A stretch of DNA of 64,000 bases from Paenibacillus sp. FSL A5-0031 (GCF_001956295.1 NZ_MRTD01000005.1:124001-188000), one strand, 5' to 3'; shown: positions 53,159 through 63,867, numbered from the stretch's first letter. Numbers and translations are program-made. The notes: generated by a model from the sequence alone, not told the origin.

Positions 53159-54118
53159 ATGATGGAGTCGATGGGCGAATTGCTGAAGGCTTGGCCTTCC
53201 GGCAAAGCCTTTACGGAAAAGGCGGAGCATAAGCTGACTGAGCTGCTTGCAGAACCGCTTGTTGAGAAGCTTCGCGTTAAATATCCGGATTTGGATGAGC
53301 AGACGATCCGTCTTAATTTGAATCGGGTTTATCAATATGTGACGGAATACAGGAACTGTACCAATTGTCCGGGCTTAGACAATTGCCCGAATGATTTTGA
53401 AGGCCACTATACGCTGCTTAGTTCTGATACGGTGAATGGTCTAACGCAGTTATATGACCGTAAGGTAGCATGCAAGAAATTTAACGCTCGTCAGAATGAG
53501 GATCAGATTAGAAGCCGGATCAGAAGCTTCTACATAGACGAGAAGGCGCTGCAGCGCGGCTACTCGTCAGCTGAGATTATTACGAGAGATCTTGAGCGTG
53601 CAAAGGCGGTAGGGCAGGTTCAGAAATATATCGATCGCACGAAAGAGCATGGCTTGCAGGAGGAAGGCTTGTATTTGGCAGGCCGCTTTGGTACAGGCAA
53701 AACATTTTTAATGTGTTATTTGCTTCATGAGCTTGCGAAGGCTGGATATTCCGGTGTGATCGTCTACATGCCTGACTTTGTAGAAGATCTGAAGACGCTC
53801 ATGCATGAGCCCGGCAAGCTGAAGGAAACGGTCGAGATGATGAAGGAAACTGACCTGCTTATCTTTGATGATATGGGCGCAGAAAATTTAAATCCATGGG
53901 TTCGCGATCATGTACTAGGCGCAATCTTGAATTACCGGATGCAGCGCAAGCCAACGTTCTACACCTCCAACTACGAGCTGGAGGCGCTGGAGAGGCATTT
54001 TAGCTTCACGAGCAAGGATGGCGATGAGCTGCATAAGGGACAGCGTATAATGGACCGTATACGGCCTTACGTTGAAGTCGTCATGGTTACCGGTGAAAAC
54101 AAGCGCGGACAAAAGTAA
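53159..54118 (+). CDS. dnaI: Helicase loader DnaI
   Basis: A 319-residue AAA+ protein. The N-terminal zinc-binding domain has CTNCPGLDNC and a later Cys in VACKKF; the AAA+ core has Walker A GRFGTGKTFLM (about 178-188), Walker B DLLIFDDMGAE and the sensor region FYTSNYELEAL with a final RIMDRIRPY arginine region. It loads the replicative helicase with DnaB and DnaD. AAGGCGGTG precedes the ATG, 18 bp after dnaB. Confidence 0.93.
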   Translation: MMESMGELLKAWPSGKAFTEKAEHKLTELLAEPLVEKLRVKYPDLDEQTIRLNLNRVYQYVTEYRNCTNCPGLDNCPNDFEGHYTLLSSDTVNGLTQLYDRKVACKKFNARQNEDQIRSRIRSFYIDEKALQRGYSSAEIITRDLERAKAVGQVQKYIDRTKEHGLQEEGLYLAGRFGTGKTFLMCYLLHELAKAGYSGVIVYMPDFVEDLKTLMHEPGKLKETVEMMKETDLLIFDDMGAENLNPWVRDHVLGAILNYRMQRKPTFYTSNYELEALERHFSFTSKDGDELHKGQRIMDRIRPYVEVVMVTGENKRGQK

Positions 54119-54124
54119 TCGATT

Positions 54125-54182
54125 AAAGCTTTGGTTAACGGATTCCTATTCGAGGAATTTGTTGACCAAAGCTTTTATTTTT
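54125..54182 (+). terminator. Terminator of dnaB-dnaI
   Basis: AAAGCTTTGGT (54125-54135) pairs with ACCAAAGCTTT (54165-54175) around an inner GGATTCC/GGAAT arm, followed by a T-rich stretch. Confidence 0.85.
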
Positions 54183-54326
54183 GTTTAAGGCTGGTAGCGG
54201 CATCAAGCTTTATCTCAGTATGGTTGAAAGCGTATTCAGGATGAGCGCTGTTTTTATACTGTGACGTTCGTTCTGCTAGCATATAAAGCTTTCTTATAGG
54301 ACTTATCAATTATTTGAAATTAAGTA

Positions 54327-54356
54327 TTGACAGAAAGTGGGGCTCGCTGGTAAGAT
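54327..54356 (+). promoter_or_regulatory. Promoter of the sulfate importer operon
   Basis: A perfect TTGACA (54327-54332), 18-bp spacer and TAAGAT (54351-54356). The start would be near 54363, giving a leader of about 144 nt before sbp. Confidence 0.65.
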
Positions 54357-54387
54357 TCTTCCATAACCAACTAAGCAGGTAGGAATA

Positions 54388-54471
54388 ATGTTTTCCGACC
54401 GGACGAACCGGAGCAAACACCTATCCAGGAGAAACATCCTCACAGGAAGTAAACTTCATAAATGTTTCTGA
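54388..54471 (+). CDS. 27-residue leader peptide ahead of the sulfate importer
   Basis: AGGTAGGAATA precedes an ATG frame of 27 codons ending TGA at 54469-54471. The peptide is strongly basic, starts MFSDRTNRSKHLSRR and ends KLHKCF, so its only Cys codon is next to last. The leader has mutually exclusive helices: AGAAACAT (54430-54437) with ATGTTTCT (54462-54469), against ACAGG (54442-54446) with CCTGT (54475-54479). The position of a ribosome near the Cys codon would decide between them. Peptide coding is well supported; its role is inference. Confidence 0.55.
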   Translation: MFSDRTNRSKHLSRRNILTGSKLHKCF

Positions 54472-54506
54472 AAGCCTGTTAATTTAAAAAAGGGGTGTAT
54501 GGAAAG

Positions 54507-55613
54507 ATGAAGAAAATTACTCATGTTCGTTCCGTTGTTATTCTATTGGCATTAGTGCTTGTACTTGCTGCTTGCGGTCAAGGCGGCAACAACAAAACAA
54601 ACAAAGAAACGAATAAGCCTACTAACGAGGCAACTAATACAGCTGCAACAGACGCACCTACGGATAAACCAAAACCGCCAGTTGAGCTTTTGAATGTATC
54701 CTACGATCCTACTCGTGAGCTTTATGTAGCATTTAACGCGGCATTCTCGAAACATTGGAAAGCGGAAACAGGTCAAGACGTGACGATTAAACAATCGCAT
54801 GGCGGGTCTGGTAAACAAGGCCGCGCAGTTATTGATGGCCTGAAGGCGGATGTTGTAACGCTTGCACTTGGTTATGACATCGATGCAATCGTTGAGCCAG
54901 GGCTAATTAATGCGGATTGGCAATCAAAGTTTGAGCACAACAGCGCTCCTTATACATCAACAATCGTATTTCTAGTTCGTAAAGGAAATCCAAAAGGCAT
55001 TAAGGATTGGAACGATCTAATCAAGGACAAAGTTGAAGTTATTACTCCAAATCCTAAAACATCTGGCGGAGCTCGCTGGAACTATCTTGCTGCATGGGGT
55101 TATGCACTTAAGCAAAATGGAAATGACGAAGCGAAAGCACAGGAGTTTGTTACACAATTATTTAAGCATGTACCTGTACTGGATTCCGGTGCACGCGGAT
55201 CAACAACAACGTTTGTGGAACGCGGCATTGGCGATGTACTGCTTGCTTGGGAGAATGAGGCTTTCCTATCGATCAATGAGCTTGGTCCAGACAAATTCGA
55301 AATCGTATATCCTTCTTTAAGTATTCTTGCTGAACCTCCAGTTGCTGTAGTTGATAAAGTGGTAGACGAGCGCGGAACTCGTGAAGTAGCGGAAGCTTAC
55401 TTGAAATACCTTTACACAGAAGAAGGCCAAGAAATTGCAGCTAAAAACTATTACCGTCCAATTTCGGAGACAGTTGCTGCAAAATATGCAGATCAATTCA
55501 AAACTCTAGAATTGCTCACGATTGATAAAGATTTTGGCGGCTGGAAAGAAGCGCAAACCAAACACTTTGCAGACGGCGGCATTTTCGACAAAATTTACAC
55601 ACCAGGCTCATAA
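54507..55613 (+). CDS. sbp: Sulfate ABC transporter substrate-binding lipoprotein
   Basis: A 368-residue Sbp/CysP-type protein. The lipoprotein signal ends LVLAACGQ. The mature protein has [13 protein letters not shown], the [19 protein letters not shown] sulfate-binding loop and [20 protein letters not shown], all typical of sulfate-binding proteins. AAGGGGTG precedes the ATG at 54507. First structural gene of a sulfate (or thiosulfate) import operon. Confidence 0.93.
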   Translation: MKKITHVRSVVILLALVLVLAACGQGGNNKTNKETNKPTNEATNTAATDAPTDKPKPPVELLNVSYDPTRELYVAFNAAFSKHWKAETGQDVTIKQSHGGSGKQGRAVIDGLKADVVTLALGYDIDAIVEPGLINADWQSKFEHNSAPYTSTIVFLVRKGNPKGIKDWNDLIKDKVEVITPNPKTSGGARWNYLAAWGYALKQNGNDEAKAQEFVTQLFKHVPVLDSGARGSTTTFVERGIGDVLLAWENEAFLSINELGPDKFEIVYPSLSILAEPPVAVVDKVVDERGTREVAEAYLKYLYTEEGQEIAAKNYYRPISETVAAKYADQFKTLELLTIDKDFGGWKEAQTKHFADGGIFDKIYTPGS

Positions 55614-55647
55614 TGCAAAGCATAAACAAGATTGGAGCTGACTTCAC

Positions 55648-56481
55648 ATGAAAGGTTCCAAGCCCCGTAACGTACTGCCGGGTTTTGGTTTGTCGCTTGG
55701 ATTCACATTGTTTTACCTCAGCATTATTGTATTAATTCCGCTGACTGCCGTTTTTTTCAAAACGGCAGAGCTCAGCTGGTCTGAATTCTGGAGCACGGTT
55801 ACGAATGCTCGCGTCGTTGCATCTTATCGAGTCAGCTTTCTAACCGCATTTTTTGCCGGACTTGTTAATGCGGTATTTGGCCTATTAATCGCTTGGGTGC
55901 TCGTTCGTTATCAGTTTCCAGGCAAAAAAATCGTCGACAGTTTAGTGGATCTGCCATTTGCACTGCCAACTGCAGTGGCTGGCATTGCTTTAACTGCGAT
56001 CTATGCACCGAATGGTTGGATTGGCTCATTGCTCGAACCGCTCGGCGTCAAGGTTGCTTACTCCCCGCTCGGTATTACCATCGCACTAATATTTATTGGA
56101 CTTCCGTTTGTTGTTCGTACGGTACAGCCGGTGCTGCAGGATATGGAGAAAGAAACGGAAGAAGCGGCAGTTATGCTCGGAGCCTATCGTTTAAGAACCT
56201 TTTGGAAGGTCATCTTGCCTGAGCTGTTGCCAGCACTATTAACTGGTTTTGCTCTAGCTTTTGCAAGAGGTATCGGAGAATATGGCTCTGTCGTGTTCAT
56301 ATCGGGCAATATGCCGCTGAAAACAGAAATAACTCCACTGCTCATCATGACGAAGCTGGAGCAATATGATTACGCTGGCGCTACTGCCATTGCACTCGTA
56401 ATGCTCGTTGTATCCTTCCTGATGCTGCTAGTCATTAATTTACTGCAGTGGCGAATGAATCGCCGCACAGTATCAGACTAA
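55648..56481 (+). CDS. cysT: Sulfate ABC transporter permease CysT
   Basis: A 277-residue permease with six membrane helices. [21 protein letters not shown] and the EAA-type loop [20 protein letters not shown] (about 173-192) are characteristic of CysT/CysU. TTGGAG precedes the ATG. Confidence 0.92.
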   Translation: MKGSKPRNVLPGFGLSLGFTLFYLSIIVLIPLTAVFFKTAELSWSEFWSTVTNARVVASYRVSFLTAFFAGLVNAVFGLLIAWVLVRYQFPGKKIVDSLVDLPFALPTAVAGIALTAIYAPNGWIGSLLEPLGVKVAYSPLGITIALIFIGLPFVVRTVQPVLQDMEKETEEAAVMLGAYRLRTFWKVILPELLPALLTGFALAFARGIGEYGSVVFISGNMPLKTEITPLLIMTKLEQYDYAGATAIALVMLVVSFLMLLVINLLQWRMNRRTVSD

Positions 56482-56498
56482 GAAGGGAGCTCATACAA

Positions 56499-57383
56499 AT
56501 GGCTGGAGCAATTACAGTACACACGAATGCAGAAGCTTCCAAACGTCCGAGGCATATTACAGAGTCAGGTCCCGTCAAATGGCTGCTTATTATCATTGCG
56601 ATGCTGTTTCTTGGATTAGTTGTCCTGCTGCCGCTGGCATCGGTATTTGTTGAAGCATTAAAAAAAGGTGTAGGCGTATACATTGATTCGATTACGGAGC
56701 CGGATGCTTTGTCAGCGCTTAAACTCACGCTTATCGTTGCATTAATCGCAGTTCCTGTGAATACGGTATTTGGTATTGCTGCGGCCTGGGCGATCAGTAA
56801 ATTTCGCTTTCGCGGTAAAAATATTTTAATTACGTTAATCGATTTGCCGTTTGCTGTGTCGCCAGTCATTTCTGGATTGATCTATGTGCTGTTATTTGGC
56901 GCACAGGGCTTTTTGGGTCCTTGGCTAGATGAGCGTGGCATCCAAATTATATTTGCAGTTCCGGGAATCGTGCTTGCAACCGTGTTTGTTACGGTCCCCT
57001 TTGTTGCTCGCGAGCTTATTCCATTGATGCAGGCGCAGGGTGTTCAAGAGGAGGAAGCAGCTGCAAGCTTAGGCGCTAAAGGCTGGCAGATCTTTTGGAA
57101 GGTTACTTTGCCAAACATCAAGTGGGGATTATTGTATGGCGTTATTTTATGTAATGCACGAGCAATGGGCGAGTTCGGCGCTGTATCTGTCGTATCCGGC
57201 CATATCCGCGGAGAAACGAATACGCTGCCGCTGCACATTGAGATTTTGTACAACGAATATCAATTTTCGGCCTCATTCGCTGTTGCTTCTTTGCTCGTCA
57301 TGCTGGCGGTCGTAACGATGATCGTGAAGAGCATTGTAGAATGGAAGTCTGGCACGCAGAAGCCGGCGGAGAAAGCTGAATAA
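56499..57383 (+). CDS. cysW: Sulfate ABC transporter permease CysW
   Basis: A 294-residue permease with six membrane helices, [20 protein letters not shown] and the loop [20 protein letters not shown] (about 180-200). AAGGGAGC precedes the ATG at 56499; the upstream frame would overlap cysT and lacks a site. No cysA ATPase gene follows; the next gene encodes a YezD protein. Confidence 0.92.
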   Translation: MAGAITVHTNAEASKRPRHITESGPVKWLLIIIAMLFLGLVVLLPLASVFVEALKKGVGVYIDSITEPDALSALKLTLIVALIAVPVNTVFGIAAAWAISKFRFRGKNILITLIDLPFAVSPVISGLIYVLLFGAQGFLGPWLDERGIQIIFAVPGIVLATVFVTVPFVARELIPLMQAQGVQEEEAAASLGAKGWQIFWKVTLPNIKWGLLYGVILCNARAMGEFGAVSVVSGHIRGETNTLPLHIEILYNEYQFSASFAVASLLVMLAVVTMIVKSIVEWKSGTQKPAEKAE

Positions 57384-57407
57384 ATGACAATAATGGAGGG
57401 GTTTGAA

Positions 57408-57650
57408 ATGGCAAAACCGCTAGAGTTAGATGCGCAATGGCTGGAGCGTATTTCTGAACAAGTAACGGGTCTTAATTATGGGCATGTAACGATCACTGTT
57501 CATGATGGAAGAATTGTACAGATCGACCGGACGGAAAGAACACGTTATGATGGTCCCTCTCAGAAGCAGCAGGTTCCGTCCGAATCTTCACAGCAATCGA
57601 AGCAGCGGGACAATTCATCAACGGGCGAAGCGCTTAGAATTGTGCAGTAG
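57408..57650 (+). CDS. YezD-family (DUF2292) small protein
   Basis: An 80-residue protein. NYGHVTITVHDGRIVQIDRTER is the DUF2292 core (YezD: ...f.sv.i.vqdgkv.qiekt.k.R), followed by a polar Ser/Gln-rich tail. GGAGGGG precedes the ATG at 57408. In Bacilli yezD lies in sulfur-starvation operons, so its place behind sulfate permeases is consistent. Molecular function unknown. Confidence 0.82.
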   Translation: MAKPLELDAQWLERISEQVTGLNYGHVTITVHDGRIVQIDRTERTRYDGPSQKQQVPSESSQQSKQRDNSSTGEALRIVQ

Positions 57651-57673
57651 CTCCCTAATAGATTCGATAAATA

Positions 57674-57715
57674 TACAACAAACCCAATGCCGCGCAGGCA
57701 TTGGGTTTGTTGTAT
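57674..57715. terminator. 18-bp perfect hairpin after the sulfate operon
   Basis: TACAACAAACCCAATGCC pairs perfectly with its complement around GCGC. There is no T-run after it on the plus strand, so whether it terminates or protects the mRNA 3' end is open. Confidence 0.6.
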
Positions 57716-57748
57716 ACTGGAAGAAAAGTATCCATAAGGAGAATATTA

Positions 57749-59683
57749 ATGCCGGATTGGTCCTATCAGTCCTTGTTTCGACCACTTTTATTCAGGCTTC
57801 CTTCTAGGCTCAGCAGAACACTGACTCTAAAAGCAATGGGAACGCTGAGCAGCATCCCGGGCGGTACTTTTGTCATTCGTACACTTGGGCATATGGAGCC
57901 ATCACCTCACTTGGAGCAGAAGCTAGCAGGCATTGCCTTAACTACAAGCGTGGGATTGTCAGGCGGTCTAGATCCGCAAGGAGTGGCGCATAAAGCGCTT
58001 GCTCAGTTTGGAATTGGTTTTATCGAGTATGGTCCAATCACCGTCAAGCAAATTAAGAGTGATAAGCCTATAACGAATGACATCCTAAATGAAACCATTC
58101 GATATCCAGATTATTATGAAAACGACGGTGTAGAGCAGTATGCTGAGCGTATGGGAAAGCCCGGACATTCGTTGCCGCAGCTGGCGAGAATTGCTCCAAT
58201 GCCGCATGCTTCTTGCGAGCAGGCTCTAATCGAACTTAAAAGCATGATGGTACAGTTAAATGCAGCGGGTGCGGCTGGTTTTTATGTTGATGTCCTGCAT
58301 TCTTCAAGGAGCCTCGAAGAAGCCCTCACTATTTTGAAAGGAATAGCCGGATACGCTTCCGCACAACCGCATGCTAATAAACCTTTGTTTATTTATGTTC
58401 CGCCTGACTTTTCTAATGACAGCTTAATCTCCCTGATCCACGCAGCAGAGGGAGTTTGGAGAGGCGTGGTCATTGGAGAAGCAATTTGCGAAGTTAACAA
58501 CGAGGGCTATGCCGCAAGCGTGGGTAAAGAGGCTAAGGCACTTACGTTGGCAAAAATAAAGCTGCTGCGAAAGGAATGCTGTTCCCACTTGCTAATCAAA
58601 GCGGGCGGGGGCGTGCATGAGCCGCAGGATGCGTTAGATTTGCTGAAAGCAGGCGCTAACGCCGTTCTACTTCACAGCGGACTGATTTATGCAGGGCCAG
58701 GTCTGCCAAAACGGATTAATGAAGCTGTCATTTATGAGCAGGTGCGAAATCTTCCTGCGCAAGTGACTCCATCATTCTGGAAGCATTGGGGCTGGATGCT
58801 CCTGCTTGGAATCGGCATGATTATTGGCGGGATATTGTCATGGATTATTGCTGCGACTACGGTGCTGCTATCCTATGACTTGAATTTTATAGACATGACG
58901 TTGGACGAGCTGAAGCAAATCAACCATCATCTGCTGCATTTTATGTCTCATGACCGAATTACGCTTTCCGGAACGATGATTACAATCGGCATATTGTATG
59001 TTCAGCTGGCTAGACATGGATTAAAGCATAGTCTGCACTGGGCTAGAACGGCTTTGATGACGTCTGGTATTGTTGGGTTTTTAAGCTTTTTCTTATTTCT
59101 TGGCTACGGTTATTTCGACCCGCTGCATGCGCTAGCTGCTGCGGTTTTGTTCCCGATGTTTCTGCTGTCCATGCGCAGAAATCCGGATCAGCCCTATCGC
59201 TTGCCAGTTAATGTTCGCAATGATCGATTATGGCGTTTGGCGATGTATGGACAATTTTGTTTTGTCGTTTTGGGTTTCGCGCTGGCTGTAGGCGGTTTAA
59301 CGATCGCAGGCGTTGGGATTACAGAGGTGTTCGTACAGTCGGATTTGGTTTATTTGAATACGACGCATAACGAGCTGAATGCGGCGAACTTGAAACTCAT
59401 CCCGTTGATAGCCCATGATAGAGCAGGATTTGGCGGAGCGTTGTTCTGTGCTGCGCTGGCCATTCTTATTATTGCGCTATGGGGAATCCAGCAAGGATCG
59501 CGCTGGATATGGTGGACGCTGCTTCTTGGCGGAGCACCGGGCTTCTATGCGGGCTTAAGTGTTCATCTATCTATCGGTTATATCGATTTTTTGCATCTTT
59601 CACCTGCGTTGTTTGCGTTATTGCTTTATATACTGGGACTTATTTTCTTATATCCTTATTTAATGAGAAAGCAACAAGCATAG
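57749..59683 (+). CDS. Dihydroorotate-dehydrogenase-like protein fused to a duplicated membrane domain
   Basis: A 644-residue protein. Residues about 55-340 follow class 2 DHODH: GLSGGLDPQGVAHKALAQFG and GIGFIEYGPIT near the start, KAGGGVHEPQDALDLLKAGA and LHSGLIYAGPGLPKRI at the end of the barrel. Key catalytic segments are altered: the SSPNTPG loop is VDVLHSSRS, the Lys before APD is missing (FIYVPPDF) and NTT is absent. About eight membrane helices follow (360-644), arranged as two repeats with DLNFIDMTLDEL...SHDR and DLVYLNTTHNEL...AHDR. AAGGAG precedes the ATG. Not a normal PyrD. Confidence 0.75.
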   Translation: MPDWSYQSLFRPLLFRLPSRLSRTLTLKAMGTLSSIPGGTFVIRTLGHMEPSPHLEQKLAGIALTTSVGLSGGLDPQGVAHKALAQFGIGFIEYGPITVKQIKSDKPITNDILNETIRYPDYYENDGVEQYAERMGKPGHSLPQLARIAPMPHASCEQALIELKSMMVQLNAAGAAGFYVDVLHSSRSLEEALTILKGIAGYASAQPHANKPLFIYVPPDFSNDSLISLIHAAEGVWRGVVIGEAICEVNNEGYAASVGKEAKALTLAKIKLLRKECCSHLLIKAGGGVHEPQDALDLLKAGANAVLLHSGLIYAGPGLPKRINEAVIYEQVRNLPAQVTPSFWKHWGWMLLLGIGMIIGGILSWIIAATTVLLSYDLNFIDMTLDELKQINHHLLHFMSHDRITLSGTMITIGILYVQLARHGLKHSLHWARTALMTSGIVGFLSFFLFLGYGYFDPLHALAAAVLFPMFLLSMRRNPDQPYRLPVNVRNDRLWRLAMYGQFCFVVLGFALAVGGLTIAGVGITEVFVQSDLVYLNTTHNELNAANLKLIPLIAHDRAGFGGALFCAALAILIIALWGIQQGSRWIWWTLLLGGAPGFYAGLSVHLSIGYIDFLHLSPALFALLLYILGLIFLYPYLMRKQQA

Positions 59684-59733
59684 CGGAATTATATCTGATT
59701 AATCAGCTGCGTATCGTTGATAGGCAACAAAAA

Positions 59734-59759
59734 AAAGGAGCAGCTCGCTGCTCCTTTTT
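59734..59759. terminator. Bidirectional terminator
   Basis: AAGGAGCAGC-TC-GCTGCTCCTT with an A-run on the left and a T-run on the right, between two convergent genes. Confidence 0.85.
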
Positions 59760-59760
59760 C

Positions 59761-59907
59761 TTATGAAATGATGAATTTCACGATTACAGCAACAGCGAAA
59801 ATGACGGTCATTAAACCGAGCATGCCGCCAAAGCCGAACACGACGTCCATCAAGTCATGGCGAGGCTCTTCGTTAAAATGCTCGCGCGGGTCTCTTACGT
59901 TTTCCAT
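59761..59907 (-). CDS. Small membrane protein, YqzM-like
   Basis: A 48-residue protein encoded on the minus strand: a polar N-terminus (MENVRDPREHFNEEPRHDLM) and one membrane helix (GLMTVIFAVAVIVKFIIS). GGAGG lies 9 nt before the ATG at 59907. The size, charged head and VIVKFI ending resemble YqzM of Bacillus. Function unknown. Confidence 0.75.
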   Translation of the reverse strand: MENVRDPREHFNEEPRHDLMDVVFGFGGMLGLMTVIFAVAVIVKFIIS

Positions 59908-60115
59908 CGTTGACGTCCTCCTTGAAAAAGACCGATTGCGTAAGTAACAACCAATTTACGGTCGTCTTTATGTAGTATCGGTTTATTCAACTTATATTAG
60001 TATACTCAAACAGATAAACAGTTGTAAAGCCAGAACCGGTGACAATTGTAAAACAAAGTATAGCCGAGTTATGATAAAATATGAACAGAATCATTTGGCA
60101 GTCGGAGGCGAGAGC

Positions 60116-62020
60116 ATGGATCATCAGCAAACGGATCGGGAGCAGGCAGAGCAGCAGCTTGCAGAGGCAAAAGAGACGATACGGAACAAACTAGCTCTGC
60201 TCCCGGATCAATCAGGCTGTTACCTCATGAAAAACAGCGAAGGCGTCATCATTTATGTAGGCAAGGCAAAAGTGCTCAAAAATCGCGTGCGTTCTTATTT
60301 TAACGGCAGCCACAACGGCAAGACGCAGCGGCTCGTATCAGAAATTCGTGATTTTGAATTCATTGTAACCTCTAGCAATATGGAAGCACTCATTTTAGAA
60401 TGCAACTTAATTAAACAATACCATCCAAGATATAACGTCCTGTTAAAGGATGATAAAACGTTCCCCTATATCAAAATTACGAACGAGAAACATCCGAAGC
60501 TCGAGGTCACAAGACGTATCATTAAAGACAAGGGCAAGTACTTTGGCCCTTACCCGAATGCTTATGCCGCTCAGCAGACAAAGAAGCTTCTGGACCGGCT
60601 ATATCCGCTTCGCAAGTGCAAGACACTTCCTGATAAGGTGTGCTTGTATTATCATCTAGGACAATGTATTGCACCGTGTGAATTTGATGTGCAGCAGAGC
60701 GAATATGATCGGATGATTCAAGAAATTTCAAAGTTTTTGAACGGCGGTCAAGATGTCGTGAAAAATGAGCTGCAGCGCAAGATGGAGGAAGCAGCTGAGA
60801 AACTTGAATTTGAACGGGCGAAGGAGCTTCGGGATCAGCTGATTGCAATCGATGCGGTCATGGAGAAGCAGAAGATTACGATGTCCGATGCGCTTGACCG
60901 TGATATTTTTGGTTTTGCAGTAGATAAGGGCTGGATGTGCGTTCAAATATTGTACATGCGCCAAGGGAAGCTCATTGAGCGGCACGGCACAACTTTTCCT
61001 TATTACGGGGAAGAGTATGATGATTTCATGACATTCGTTACGCAGTATTATAGCGATAATCCGGCATTGCCTAAGCAAATCCTGCTGCCAATACCGCCTG
61101 AGCTGGAAGCGGTGGAATCAGCGGGCGGTGTGGCAGCAGTTGATGAGGCAGCCGTTACGCATGCTGACGATGTCATTGCATCCTTGCACAGCTGGCTGAA
61201 GGTTAAGGTGCTTATGCCGCAGCGCGGACGCAAGAGCGAGGTCGTAACGATGGCTATCGATAATGCAAGGGTGATGCTGGACGAGAAATTCAGGCTCATC
61301 GAACGAGATGAGGAACGAAGCGTCAAAGCGTCAGAGTCGCTTGCAGGCTGGCTAGGACTGGATGAAGTACGCCGAATTGAGGCATTTGATAACTCCAATA
61401 TTCAAGGTACGAATCCAGTTTCGGCTATGGTTGTCTTTACGGACGGCAAGCCAGACCGCAAGGAGTACCGTAAATACAAGGTTAAGACAGTACAAGGTCC
61501 AGATGATTACGAAACGATGCGCGAGGTCATACGGCGCCGCTACGAGCGTGTAGTGAAAGAGGAATTAGCTCCGCCGGATCTGATTGTAGTCGATGGGGGC
61601 AAAGGGCAAATATCTGCGGCGCTCGACGTGCTTGAGAATGAGCTTGGGTTATACATCCCAGTTTGCGGTCTTGTGAAGGATGCAAAGCATAAGACAGCGC
61701 AGCTTATGACTGGAGATCCTGCGGAGATTGTTCCTTTGCCAAGGGACAGCCAGGAGTTTTATTTGCTGCAGCGCATTCAAGATGAGGTGCATCGCTTTGC
61801 GATTACATTCCACCGCGAGCAGCGCGCCAAGTCCATGGTGGAGTCGAAGCTTGATTCGATTCCGGGCATTGGCGAGAAACGGCGCAAGCTGCTGCTCAAG
61901 CATTTTGGCTCGATCAAAAAAATAAAAGAGGCCTCAGTCGAAGACTTCCGGCCTCTATCTATTGGTGATAAATTAGCTTCGCAAATTATAGCTGCTCTAG
62001 GGGAGGAGTCGTCGTCATAG
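60116..62020 (+). CDS. uvrC: Excinuclease ABC subunit C
   Basis: A 634-residue UvrC. The N-terminal GIY-YIG nuclease begins [20 protein letters not shown]; a Cys-rich RLYPLRKC...[13 protein letters not shown] segment, the UvrB-binding helices (about 205-240), the RNase-H-like nuclease with [11 protein letters not shown] and VDGGKGQ, and a tandem helix-hairpin-helix end ([19 protein letters not shown]) follow. It makes both incisions in nucleotide excision repair. GGAGGCG precedes the ATG at 60116. The 3' end overlaps the convergent protease gene by 35 bp. Confidence 0.94.
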   Translation: MDHQQTDREQAEQQLAEAKETIRNKLALLPDQSGCYLMKNSEGVIIYVGKAKVLKNRVRSYFNGSHNGKTQRLVSEIRDFEFIVTSSNMEALILECNLIKQYHPRYNVLLKDDKTFPYIKITNEKHPKLEVTRRIIKDKGKYFGPYPNAYAAQQTKKLLDRLYPLRKCKTLPDKVCLYYHLGQCIAPCEFDVQQSEYDRMIQEISKFLNGGQDVVKNELQRKMEEAAEKLEFERAKELRDQLIAIDAVMEKQKITMSDALDRDIFGFAVDKGWMCVQILYMRQGKLIERHGTTFPYYGEEYDDFMTFVTQYYSDNPALPKQILLPIPPELEAVESAGGVAAVDEAAVTHADDVIASLHSWLKVKVLMPQRGRKSEVVTMAIDNARVMLDEKFRLIERDEERSVKASESLAGWLGLDEVRRIEAFDNSNIQGTNPVSAMVVFTDGKPDRKEYRKYKVKTVQGPDDYETMREVIRRRYERVVKEELAPPDLIVVDGGKGQISAALDVLENELGLYIPVCGLVKDAKHKTAQLMTGDPAEIVPLPRDSQEFYLLQRIQDEVHRFAITFHREQRAKSMVESKLDSIPGIGEKRRKLLLKHFGSIKKIKEASVEDFRPLSIGDKLASQIIAALGEESSS

Positions 62021-63614
62021 ACGGCTTCTTCTCTTTTTTGCGACTTAAATATTTTAGAACAAATGCAATCAGTACCGGCAGCACGGAGAAGAAAATAGCC
62101 GAGATTATGTTCGGTGCTGTTCCAATAGTGAGCAAGGATAGGCCAACTGCAACGCTGTTGAAGATGGCATGGGTGAACATGGCTGTAATGAAGCCGTATC
62201 TGACGAAAATAAAGCTGAACAACAGCCCGATAATCATCAGCTCAAACAATCTCGTTGTGGACGGATAAAAAGGATACATCACATGGCCGAGCGCCCAGAA
62301 GAAGGTAGGCAGCAGTGCTGCGGCAAACGTGTTTTTAAACCACCTGCGAAATAGTCCAATACCGAAGAAGCGGAATACGGCTTCTTCGCCAATTGCGGCA
62401 GCCCAAGCAAGCACGGGCATTAGCCAAAGAATACCCATATTGTATGGGGATTGTGAGGCATCTGATGTTTCCCAAGTGCCAATGGACAGCTTCAAGGCGA
62501 TAAAGATAACCGATTGAATTGCGAATAAGATGATCGCGAATAAATAGGACAAGCCCACGCTGCGCCAAACATAATCGCCATACCCTCTCTGACCAAAGCG
62601 CGGCCATAAAACGCGGCCCTGCGCCTTCCAGAGGCCGTCTCCGGCAACGATGGATACATAAATGGAACCTGCCATTGGAATCGCCAGCAGAACACTTACG
62701 ATGGCAGTGATCGAAACGGTAGCGCCTGCCATATCCGTCTCGCCGAGCGTAGCCCGGATACCATCCAGAACGTTTAAATTCATGATCGTATAAGTAATTA
62801 AATAAATGATCGTTAATACGATTCCGTATTTAAAGGATGTATGTTTTCGATACAAAACGGAGTAAATAATAGCTAAGACGAATAAAACGAAGCTCATGAA
62901 CAAATAACCGATAGATGTAAGGTATCCGGCTATCTTATCTTGTTTCTCTACATAGTTTATGTAATCGGATGGTGCCTCGAATATCGGTTTATATTTAGTA
63001 ATGATCGTACGGTCATTCACGACAAGAGCGTTAACCAATACGTTAAGATGAGCATTTTTAATGGAATAACCTGCAGGAGGCTTGGGCTGCCAATCGCCAT
63101 TAGGCAATATTTGACCGCCTATGAATTCAGTACCGCTGAAATTTCCTGCGGTTAGGAAGGCAATAGCTTCTTTTGCTTTATCTGCATCTGATAGCTGTTC
63201 TCCCTCAAGCTTCAAGTTCCAAGCTACGACTTTCCCGCTATGCATATGCAGATAAACATATCCGCTGCCGCCGCCTACGAATTTAAGATCAACCTGAAAC
63301 GTATCTGTAGGAAACCTAGGGTCATATTTATCCGTATATGCTTTGACTAGCTCATATTTAGATAAGTAGCCATTCATAATTTTATCGGTTTGATGTACGG
63401 CTTTAGCCGATTTCACCTTCAAGTCTGTTTCTTTTTCAACAAATACAGACGCCTTATCCTCCGCCGCTGATTTCGTAATCACCTTGGTATTCATTTCGCC
63501 AGATGAGATAGCTGTAATCATTGGAACGATTTGTACGGCTCCATAAATAATAAAGCAAGCAACTGCTGCCCATATAAATCGTTTCCATTCATTGGGTTTA
63601 ATAGAATCAATCAT
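61986..63614 (-). CDS. CPBP-family intramembrane metalloprotease
   Basis: A 542-residue membrane protein with an N-terminal helix, an extracytoplasmic region of about 190 residues and about eight further membrane helices. The CPBP/Abi motifs are [11 protein letters not shown] (EExxxR), [11 protein letters not shown] and FTHAIFNSV. Such proteases process prenylated proteins or bacterial membrane substrates, and some act in bacteriocin immunity. GAGGTG precedes the ATG at 63614. The 3' end overlaps uvrC on the opposite strand. Substrate unknown. Confidence 0.88.
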   Translation of the reverse strand: MIDSIKPNEWKRFIWAAVACFIIYGAVQIVPMITAISSGEMNTKVITKSAAEDKASVFVEKETDLKVKSAKAVHQTDKIMNGYLSKYELVKAYTDKYDPRFPTDTFQVDLKFVGGGSGYVYLHMHSGKVVAWNLKLEGEQLSDADKAKEAIAFLTAGNFSGTEFIGGQILPNGDWQPKPPAGYSIKNAHLNVLVNALVVNDRTIITKYKPIFEAPSDYINYVEKQDKIAGYLTSIGYLFMSFVLFVLAIIYSVLYRKHTSFKYGIVLTIIYLITYTIMNLNVLDGIRATLGETDMAGATVSITAIVSVLLAIPMAGSIYVSIVAGDGLWKAQGRVLWPRFGQRGYGDYVWRSVGLSYLFAIILFAIQSVIFIALKLSIGTWETSDASQSPYNMGILWLMPVLAWAAAIGEEAVFRFFGIGLFRRWFKNTFAAALLPTFFWALGHVMYPFYPSTTRLFELMIIGLLFSFIFVRYGFITAMFTHAIFNSVAVGLSLLTIGTAPNIISAIFFSVLPVLIAFVLKYLSRKKEKKPSMTTTPPLEQL

Positions 63615-63867
63615 AGTTTCACCTCAACTGTCTTCATAATAAATAGCTCATTTTATAACCTTAACATATGAATCCCTAAATTATCCAATGAAAATGACCG
63701 TTTGTTTTCAAAAAAATGCGAAATAACGATGTCCAGCAAGCTAGCTATGTGCTGGTTCGTCCCATTGCCCTAATTTGAGCTAATATCGTCCTGTTTGTCA
63801 TAAACGTCACCTTTATATCAGGAGTGCTTAGGGATTATAATCGTTATCGTCATACTAATTGCATAGC

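Noticed and set aside
61986..62020. Overlap of uvrC and the CPBP protease gene as a regulatory antisense pair
   Set aside because: A 35-bp tail-to-tail overlap of convergent genes is common and nothing else indicates regulation.
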